From contig NZ_CP110973.1 of the NCBI RefSeq assembly GCF_026248825.1, positions 2,251,001 through 2,315,000 on the forward strand: a stretch of DNA of 64,000 nucleotides. The letters are read 5' to 3'. This document shows, piece by piece, positions 58,645-64,000 of this stretch. The notes under the pieces were generated by a model, which was not told the DNA's origin, did no database searches, and saw only the letters and a program-made list of their open reading frames with translations. Source of the stretch: Larkinella insperata (GTDB lineage: Bacteria > Bacteroidota > Bacteroidia > Cytophagales > Spirosomataceae). Position numbers and translations under genes: made by a program. Each line of letters opens with the position of its first letter. Within the stretch, counting starts at the first letter, position 1.

Positions 58645-60222
58645 ATGAACCTTCGGATTTGTACGCTGACCGGATTTTTGGGGCTGATTATGCCATTAGC
58701 CTTTGCTCAGCAGAACGCTCCGTCCAAAGTCGAAAACCTGGGAAACCAGATTAACTCGGAATACAACGAAGTCAATCCCGTTATCTCGCCCGACGGACGG
58801 ACTTTATATTTTGCCCGTATTAGCCACCCGCAGAATACGCACGGGAACAAAGGCAGCCAGGACATCTGGTATTCCGAATTACTCCAGGGAGATCGATGGA
58901 GCCCGGCCCGCCGGATGGGCGCTCCCCTCAATAAAGACGAGTACAACTGCGCCTACAGCATTACGCCCGATGGCAACACGATGCTCATCAAGGGTGCCTA
59001 TACCAACGGTAACTACGAAACGCGCGGCTTTTCGACCAGTAAACGAACCGCCGGAGGGTGGTCAGCCCCGCAGAAACTGAACATTCCCAATTACGAGCGT
59101 CTAAGCAAAGGGCAGTACGACTGCGGTTACCTGTCGGCCGACGGAAAAGTGCTCGTCATGGCGTTCAGTGAAAAAAAGAACAGCAAGGAAGATGATATTT
59201 ACGTCAGCTTTCGGCAGAAAGACGGTTCCTGGAGCAAACCGCTGAGCCTGGGGCCGGAAGTAAATACCGATGCTACCGAAACAACGCCTTTTCTGGCGGC
59301 TGACGGCGCGACCCTGTACTTTTCGAGTGATCGGCCCGGCGGCTCCGGCAGCAACGATATTTACGTTTGCAAACGGGTTGATAAAACCTGGAAGCACTGG
59401 TCGAAGCCGGTCAACTTGGGCCCCGCCATCAACACCGACGGCTATGACGCCTATTACTCGGTGGCAGCTTCGGGTGAATATGCCTACATGACAAGCTTCA
59501 AGAATACGCTCGGCAAGGGAGATATTGTGCGAGTCAAACTCCGCGACGAATCAAACCCGGATGATAAAACTGTTCCCGAGGAAGTGCGCCCCGATCCGGT
59601 GGTGCTAGTGAGCGGTAAAGTTATCGATCAGAAAACCGGCAAACCCATTGAAGCCCGGGTGGTGTATCAAACCCTACCCGACGGTTCCGAAGCCGGTGAG
59701 GCCACGTCGGACCCGGTAACCGGTGAATACAAAATCGTTTTGCCCTACGGTAAGAAGTACAGCATGCGGGCCGTTGCGCCCAATTTCATTGCGGAAGGAG
59801 GCAATATCGACCTTACCGAAACCAAAGGTTTTCAGGAAATCAAAGGCAAAGAGCTGAATCTGATTCCGATTGAAGTCGGACGGGCTGTGCGGCTGAACAA
59901 CATTTTCTTCGATGTGGGTAAAGCCACGCTGCGCGATGAATCGTTCCCCGAGCTGGATCGGATGGTGAACACGTTCAACGAAAATCCCAAAATGACCGTT
60001 GAAGTGGGCGGGCATACGGATAATACCGGATCAAACGAAATCAACCTGAAATTGTCGCAGGACCGCGCCGATGCCGTTCGTGAGTATTTTATCGGCAAGG
60101 GCATCGAGCCCGACCGGGTGGGCAGCAAAGGGTACGGTGAGGCCCGGCCCGTGGCAACCAACGACACCGATGAAGGGCGGCAGACAAACCGGCGCGTGGA
60201 GTTTGTTATCAAGAAGAAATAG
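58645..60222 (+). CDS. PD40 propeller / OmpA-family envelope protein
   Basis: A 525-residue exported protein from the ATG at 58645; the frame opens two codons earlier with TTG. The signal peptide ends near AFAQ (about residue 21). PD40 blades follow: NPVISPDGRTLYFARISHP, CAYSITPDGNTMLIKGAYT, TTPFLAADGATLYFSSDRPGG and GSNDIYVCKR. A carboxypeptidase-regulatory-like domain lies at about 315-390 (GKVIDQKTGKPIEARVVY). The OmpA domain covers about 415-525 with GGHTDNTGSNEINLKLSQDRADAV, which binds peptidoglycan. It is like the protein at 7760-10231 but lacks TPRs. Role is envelope structure or T9SS-related, unproven. Confidence 0.88.
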   Translation: MNLRICTLTGFLGLIMPLAFAQQNAPSKVENLGNQINSEYNEVNPVISPDGRTLYFARISHPQNTHGNKGSQDIWYSELLQGDRWSPARRMGAPLNKDEYNCAYSITPDGNTMLIKGAYTNGNYETRGFSTSKRTAGGWSAPQKLNIPNYERLSKGQYDCGYLSADGKVLVMAFSEKKNSKEDDIYVSFRQKDGSWSKPLSLGPEVNTDATETTPFLAADGATLYFSSDRPGGSGSNDIYVCKRVDKTWKHWSKPVNLGPAINTDGYDAYYSVAASGEYAYMTSFKNTLGKGDIVRVKLRDESNPDDKTVPEEVRPDPVVLVSGKVIDQKTGKPIEARVVYQTLPDGSEAGEATSDPVTGEYKIVLPYGKKYSMRAVAPNFIAEGGNIDLTETKGFQEIKGKELNLIPIEVGRAVRLNNIFFDVGKATLRDESFPELDRMVNTFNENPKMTVEVGGHTDNTGSNEINLKLSQDRADAVREYFIGKGIEPDRVGSKGYGEARPVATNDTDEGRQTNRRVEFVIKKK

Positions 60223-60251
60223 CTTAAGTCTTCTGTAATCGCTACTACTGA

Positions 60252-60287
60252 AAACAGAATTGCCCGGTTTGCCGGGCAATTCTGTTT
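60252..60287. terminator. Bidirectional terminator, 16-bp perfect stem
   Basis: AAACAGAATTGCCCGG (60252-60267) and 60272-60287 are exact complements around the loop TTTG. It separates the OmpA-type gene and the convergent Cys-cluster gene. Confidence 0.9.
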
Positions 60288-60305
60288 ATGATGAAGCTAT
60301 GAGGA

Positions 60306-61049
60306 TCAATCCAGTCCCGGCCGCTGAAAATTTCGGGCTTCCGGAAACGTTTCTTCCATGTGCCGCCGGATGCGATCGAGCAGTACCAGCATATCGAGCA
60401 CATCATCGGTCTTTTCGGGGTAATTCTCCAGCAGCGTGTGCCAGGCCAGCAGCGACTGATCGACGCTCACCAGAACCAGTTTGGCTTTTCCGTTGAAATA
60501 GGCTTCCAGGGTCGGAGTGCGGTTCAGGCCGTTGTTGATCTGCAATGCCGATACCACTTTAACCGGGATCAGCGTACGGTACCATTTAATGATTTCCCAG
60601 GCATTTTTCAGGTTATTGAGCAGCGAAATGGCTTCCTCTTCCGTACGCACGCCCAGATTCGTTTCGAAGGCTTGTTGGTGACCGGCCTGCTCCAGAAGGT
60701 CTTTTTCCTGCTTCAGCCAGGCCGCCGTTTGACGGAGGTAGTCATCGCACAACGTCGTCAGCGGATTCCGGGCGGAATCTTCGGCGGGGGCAACGGCTTT
60801 TGTTTCTTCTTCGATGGCCCGGTGCTCCGGTAACAAACGTTGCTGGCGGGCTTTTTCAACGTAGTTTTTCGTTAATTCCAGCGTTTCCATCAACCGGCTT
60901 ACCAGCGTTTCCGCATCCATACTCGATTGCTTTAAACCCTCCGGATGCTGCATGGCAAAGTTCTGGCACCGTTTGGTAAAAGGACAGCGTTCACACCAAG
61001 AATCGCAATAATTGTAAATGTTCGGGATCGGCTCCACTTCCTCTTTCAT
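60306..61049 (-). CDS. Protein of unknown function with N-terminal cysteine cluster
   Basis: A 247-residue soluble protein I do not recognise. The first 30 residues hold a C-x3-C-x2-C-x5-C cluster in YNYCDSWCERCPFTKRCQNF, which could bind zinc or an iron-sulfur cluster. The rest is mostly helical and charged (AETLVSRLMETLELTKNYVEKARQQR, LKQEKDLLEQAGHQQAFETNL). A later part reads VKVVSALQINNGLNRTPTLE. No signal peptide. It stands alone and ends at a shared terminator with the OmpA-type gene. Confidence 0.7.
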   Translation of the reverse strand: MKEEVEPIPNIYNYCDSWCERCPFTKRCQNFAMQHPEGLKQSSMDAETLVSRLMETLELTKNYVEKARQQRLLPEHRAIEEETKAVAPAEDSARNPLTTLCDDYLRQTAAWLKQEKDLLEQAGHQQAFETNLGVRTEEEAISLLNNLKNAWEIIKWYRTLIPVKVVSALQINNGLNRTPTLEAYFNGKAKLVLVSVDQSLLAWHTLLENYPEKTDDVLDMLVLLDRIRRHMEETFPEARNFQRPGLD

Positions 61050-61348
61050 GATTTACAGGTAGTTACGGTTTTTTGTGAATATGCTAAGACGCTAATTGAA
61101 TATGGTCGAGTCATATCTGTCTGTGAATTTACGATTTTTGATATAAAACACAAATAGTGGGCCAGTTTTGTGGTTTTATATTCTGTTGCTGAGATTAAAT
61201 TTTGATAAAAGTTTGGTGTGAGATTCAGAGGTGTTCCACGTGCAAATGGAACTTTGCCAAGGTCTGAGTGATAAACAGCCAGATGGGCTGGCAGGGGTAG
61301 TATTAATAAGGGAGAAAAGCTATTTTTGAGAACCCCAATTCCACCTCT
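61050..61348. other. Intergenic region upstream of the beta-lactamase-fold gene
   Basis: This 299-base divergent, A/T-rich spacer contains the TATTTTTG box at 61321-61328. No gene or other repeat is seen. Confidence 0.55.
61321..61328 (+). promoter_or_regulatory. Candidate -7 box TATTTTTG for the beta-lactamase-fold hydrolase
   Basis: TATTTTTG matches TAnnTTTG and lies 20 bases before the ATG at 61349, giving a short leader. No clear -33 match. Confidence 0.5.
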
Positions 61349-62776
61349 ATGAACTACTTGACCTTCCTGCTGCTGCTGATTGCGTTTTCGACAGTGGCTC
61401 AAACTCCGGAGACCGTCCCGCTTGATTCGTTAACAGAAACTTCCAGGCAGTATTTTAATCGTCAGCAAAACGACTCGCTCTACGCCCTGATGGGCGATGC
61501 CTTTCACGCCCAGCTCTCGGCAGCTCAGTTTTCCCAGATTTCACAGGGCTTGAAAGCACAGCTGGGAACCTGGCAGTCGGCCGAGCACCGAAGTATCAAA
61601 GACGGAGTGGCCCGTTACAAGGCAACATTCGAAAAAGGCTTGATTGACTTTTTCATCAGCCGCGATAAAGCCGGTAAAGTCCATACATTCCTGTTTAGGC
61701 CCTACGAGGCCGATGTGCCCAACAAAACCGAGGCTGTTCCAACCAGCAATCCGCTCAAAACGGCATTCGACAAGCAGGTCGACGCGGTAGCACAGGCGTA
61801 CATCAAAAAGGCGAATACCGTCGGGCTCAGCATTGGAATCCTCCGCAACGACAGCCTGTTTACGTATGGCTACGGCGAAACCGCCCGGGGCAACGGACGC
61901 CTACCAGATGCCAACACTTTGTTTGAAATTGGTTCGATCAGTAAGACGTTCACGGCAACGCTGCTGGCCGATGCCATTCAGCGCGGGCTGGTCAAACTGG
62001 AGGATCCGGTTAACAAGTATTTGCCCGATTCCATACCTGCTTTACAAAAAGACGGCATTCCCGTCACGCTGAAGACGCTGGCCAATCACACCTCCGGATT
62101 GCCCCGACTACCGACTAACCTCTTCACGGCGGCCACCGATATGAACAACCCGTACAAACACTACGACCGCCCGTTGCTGTATGCCTACCTCAAAAAAGCC
62201 ACGTTGGCGCGCCAGCCGGGGAAGGAATACGAATACTCCAATCTGGCGGTGGGGCTGCTGGGTACTATTCTGGAAACGGTAAACAAAAAAACGTACGAAG
62301 AACTTATAAAAGAGCGCATTGCGAAACCGCTGGGAATGACGCATACCGTACTGGTCCTGAATGAGCAGGACAAAAAACGCTTTGCGCAGGGGAATGACGC
62401 TAAAGGTAATCCGGCTTCGTCCTGGGAGTTTCAGGCGTTGGCGGGTGCGGGCGCGCTGCGGTCTTCGGTCAACGACCTGGTTCCGTACCTGAAAGCCGAG
62501 TTGGGGAAGGGACCCAAAAAACTGGTTGAAGCCATGAAAACCACCCAGCAAACCACCTTTACAAACGGCAACACCGCCATTGGCTTAGGCTGGCACCGAC
62601 GCTCGGAGGAGGTACGGCCGTGGCTCTGGCACCAGGGCGGCACGGGCGGTTTTGTCACGTACGTTGCCTTTAATCCATCGCGGCAGACGGCGGTTGTTCT
62701 GCTGACCAATAGCCAGAATTCCATTGAAGATTTGATTGCCGGATCGCATAAACTCGCTGAAGCATACACCAAATGA
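61349..62776 (+). CDS. Beta-lactamase-fold serine hydrolase with N-terminal DUF3887-like domain
   Basis: A 475-residue exported protein with a signal peptide ending near VAQ (residue 18). Residues about 25-120 look like a DUF3887-type domain (QQNDSLYALMGDAFHAQLSAAQF, GVARYKATFEKGLIDFFIS). The hydrolase follows with S196-I-S-K199 in FEIGSISKTFTATLLAD, Y296-S-N298 in EYEYSNLAVGLLG, and a third element in WLWHQGGTGGFVTYVAF. All catalytic motifs are intact. It could be a D-aminopeptidase, esterase or penicillin-binding-like enzyme. It overlaps by four bases (ATGA) with the epimerase-like gene and is therefore coupled to it. Confidence 0.92.
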   Translation: MNYLTFLLLLIAFSTVAQTPETVPLDSLTETSRQYFNRQQNDSLYALMGDAFHAQLSAAQFSQISQGLKAQLGTWQSAEHRSIKDGVARYKATFEKGLIDFFISRDKAGKVHTFLFRPYEADVPNKTEAVPTSNPLKTAFDKQVDAVAQAYIKKANTVGLSIGILRNDSLFTYGYGETARGNGRLPDANTLFEIGSISKTFTATLLADAIQRGLVKLEDPVNKYLPDSIPALQKDGIPVTLKTLANHTSGLPRLPTNLFTAATDMNNPYKHYDRPLLYAYLKKATLARQPGKEYEYSNLAVGLLGTILETVNKKTYEELIKERIAKPLGMTHTVLVLNEQDKKRFAQGNDAKGNPASSWEFQALAGAGALRSSVNDLVPYLKAELGKGPKKLVEAMKTTQQTTFTNGNTAIGLGWHRRSEEVRPWLWHQGGTGGFVTYVAFNPSRQTAVVLLTNSQNSIEDLIAGSHKLAEAYTK

Positions 62777-63603
62777 AGATAGAAACCGTCAGTATTTTAG
62801 GATGCGGCTGGCTGGGTTTTCCGCTGGCTGAGCGGCTGCTGGACAGCGGCTACGGGGTTAAAGGAAGCACGACCTCCAAAGAAAAGCTTCCCATTTTCTG
62901 GAAACGGGGACTAAAACCCTACGAACTTCACCTGACCCCAGGGCTGGAGGGTGACGATTGGACGGATTTTCTGACGACCGACGCCCTGATCATCAACGTT
63001 CCCCCCAAAGCTGGACAACAAGGTGACGACTTTCATCCCCAACAGATTCGGGCCGTGGCTTACGCGCTGCGGCAAACCGGAGCGAAGCTGCCGTACACGA
63101 TTTACGTTAGCTCGACGTCCATTTACCCCGATTTAAACCGGGAAGTGGTCGAGGACGACGTTGTGACGCCGGATCAGTCGATCTCGCCGGCGTTTGTTGA
63201 AGCGGAGCAAACCGTGCTGGGGCTGGGCAATTCAACCATCTTGCGTTTTGGCGGTTTGCTGGGCTATAATCGGATTCCCGGGCGCTACGTGGCCGGGAAG
63301 CAGGGGTTAACCACCGGTTCCATTCCGGTCAATTACATTCACCGCGACGACGGCGTTGGAATCATCACGGCTTTGCTGAGCAATCCGCAGCCGGGCCAGA
63401 CCTTCAACGTGGTGGCCCCCGGACATCCGACCCGCCAAGCCGTGTACCGGAAGAATTGCGCTGACTTTGGGTACGAAACTCCGACGTTTACGGAGCCGTC
63501 GGAACCTGCCCCTTTCAAAATTGTCAGCCCGGAGAAACTGATCAGAACCATCGACTACACGTTTCAATACGCCGATCCTCTGGAATTTTACTACACTCCC
63601 TAG
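62773..63603 (+). CDS. NAD(P)-dependent epimerase/dehydratase-like protein (YeeZ-type)
   Basis: A 276-residue Rossmann protein. The nucleotide-binding start is VSILGCGWLGFPLAERLLDSG. The middle has VSSTSIYPDLNREVVEDD and ILRFGGLLGYNRIPGRYVAG. This resembles the YeeZ/SDR-like family, where the usual Y-x-x-x-K pair is not conserved (here SSTSIYPD without the lysine spacing). The substrate is unknown. The start overlaps the preceding hydrolase by ATGA, and its TAG stop overlaps the opposite-strand stop of the receptor gene in the four bases CTAG. Confidence 0.82.
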   Translation: MKIETVSILGCGWLGFPLAERLLDSGYGVKGSTTSKEKLPIFWKRGLKPYELHLTPGLEGDDWTDFLTTDALIINVPPKAGQQGDDFHPQQIRAVAYALRQTGAKLPYTIYVSSTSIYPDLNREVVEDDVVTPDQSISPAFVEAEQTVLGLGNSTILRFGGLLGYNRIPGRYVAGKQGLTTGSIPVNYIHRDDGVGIITALLSNPQPGQTFNVVAPGHPTRQAVYRKNCADFGYETPTFTEPSEPAPFKIVSPEKLIRTIDYTFQYADPLEFYYTP

Positions 63604-64000
63604 AACGTCCACTTCAGCCGTACGGAGGCATTGCGGCCCGGGTCGTCGGCGTAGTACCGGAAGCGGTTCAGGTAATCGCGGTATACCGTATTGAACAGAT
63701 TCGTAACGGTGAGCCCCACGTCAATCTGGCGTTTTTCCGAAACCGGAATGGCAAAGCCCGCGGTTAGGTTCCAGAGCGAATAAGCGGGTGGGGGCGGAAC
63801 AAAGTCGCTGTTGGCCGGAACCCGGTTTTGCCGGGCCACCCACAGATTACCCGCACCCACAAACACATCCTGTAAACCGGCCCACTCGCCCAGGTCGTAG
63901 CGCAGGCTGTTTTCCCAGCGGTTGGGCGGAGTCATCACAATGGGTTGGTTAAGAATTTGGTCCTGCACGTGCAGCAGCGACAGTTTGGAAGTTCCGCTGA
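63600..64000 (-). CDS. TonB-dependent receptor, C-terminal part
   Basis: The frame is open to the right edge, so at least 132 C-terminal residues are seen. They match the end of a TonB-dependent outer-membrane barrel: RWENSLRYDLGEWAGLQDVF, then VPPPPAYSLWNLTAG, and VGLTVTNLFNTVYRDYLNR with the NLFNT.YRDYL signature, ending NASVRLKWTF with a terminal phenylalanine. Such receptors import iron chelates, vitamins or glycans. The substrate and the plug domain are outside the window. Its stop shares bases with that of the epimerase-like gene. Confidence 0.9.
   Translation of the reverse strand, partial: SGTSKLSLLHVQDQILNQPIVMTPPNRWENSLRYDLGEWAGLQDVFVGAGNLWVARQNRVPANSDFVPPPPAYSLWNLTAGFAIPVSEKRQIDVGLTVTNLFNTVYRDYLNRFRYYADDPGRNASVRLKWTF

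Overview
The window looks like a chromosomal segment of a Bacteroidota, order Cytophagales; Spirosoma- or Larkinella-like is my guess and not proven. The signs are type IX secretion (T9SS) sorting tails on secreted proteins, a gliding-motility-type C-terminal domain, ECF sigma/anti-sigma pairs, TonB-dependent receptor and PorT-type barrels, and several promoter-like sites matching the Bacteroidota pattern TTTG-N19/20-TAnnTTTG. I see no phage, insertion sequence, CRISPR array or rRNA operon. Genes are short-spaced, and many convergent pairs share one long perfect hairpin.

Layout. 1-2.7 kb: end of a beta-oxidation enzyme, a secreted M28 peptidase and an outer-membrane barrel. 2.9-10.2 kb: an ECF sigma/anti-sigma operon divergent from a von Willebrand A protein, an unknown lipoprotein, and a TPR/beta-propeller/OmpA envelope protein. 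10.3-24.1 kb: two giant paralogous secreted proteins (about 2170 and 2020 residues) on either side of ispE. Each has a glucose/sorbosone-dehydrogenase-like propeller, PKD and FN3 domains, many putative-Ig repeats, four copies of an unrecognised Cys-bracketed GYLD/GW module and a T9SS tail. 24.4-30.2 kb: a redox and envelope-signalling block (oxidase subunit III, YceI, a b561-like four-helix membrane protein, a Rieske lipoprotein, a second ECF sigma with a barrel-fused partner, a PF03640 lipoprotein). 30.3-40.7 kb: ribBA, a gliding-type secreted protein, ybaB, a glycosyltransferase, PspC, a cold-shock protein, a GreA-like protein, lysS, an SPFH protein with a small Arc-type regulator, and coaX. 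40.9-45.6 kb: a serine hydrolase, a Panacea-domain protein overlapping a two-helix membrane protein, a DUF4886 hydrolase and a sugar dehydrogenase. 45.8-50.0 kb: a MocR regulator divergent from an SDR / GNAT / cupin / PanE-type gene run. 50.4-64 kb: tRNA-Gln, fabD, sdhCAB, hisIE, a membrane protein, a LOG protein, a second PD40/OmpA protein, a Cys-cluster protein, a beta-lactamase-fold hydrolase, an epimerase-like protein and the end of a TonB-dependent receptor.

Most promising for new biology: (1) the Panacea / small membrane protein overlap, a candidate toxin-antitoxin or defence pair; (2) a 22-nt element found both at the mocR/SDR divergent region and upstream of the GNAT-cupin-PanE genes, a likely MocR regulon; (3) SPFH plus Arc-type regulator with a perfect inverted repeat before the SPFH start; (4) the Rieske/b561-like/YceI operon; (5) a sigma-factor partner that joins an inner-membrane helix to an outer-membrane barrel in one chain; (6) the twin giant proteins and their repeated module.

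All domain assignments were made by reading protein sequence without database searches. Promoters and operators are pattern matches.
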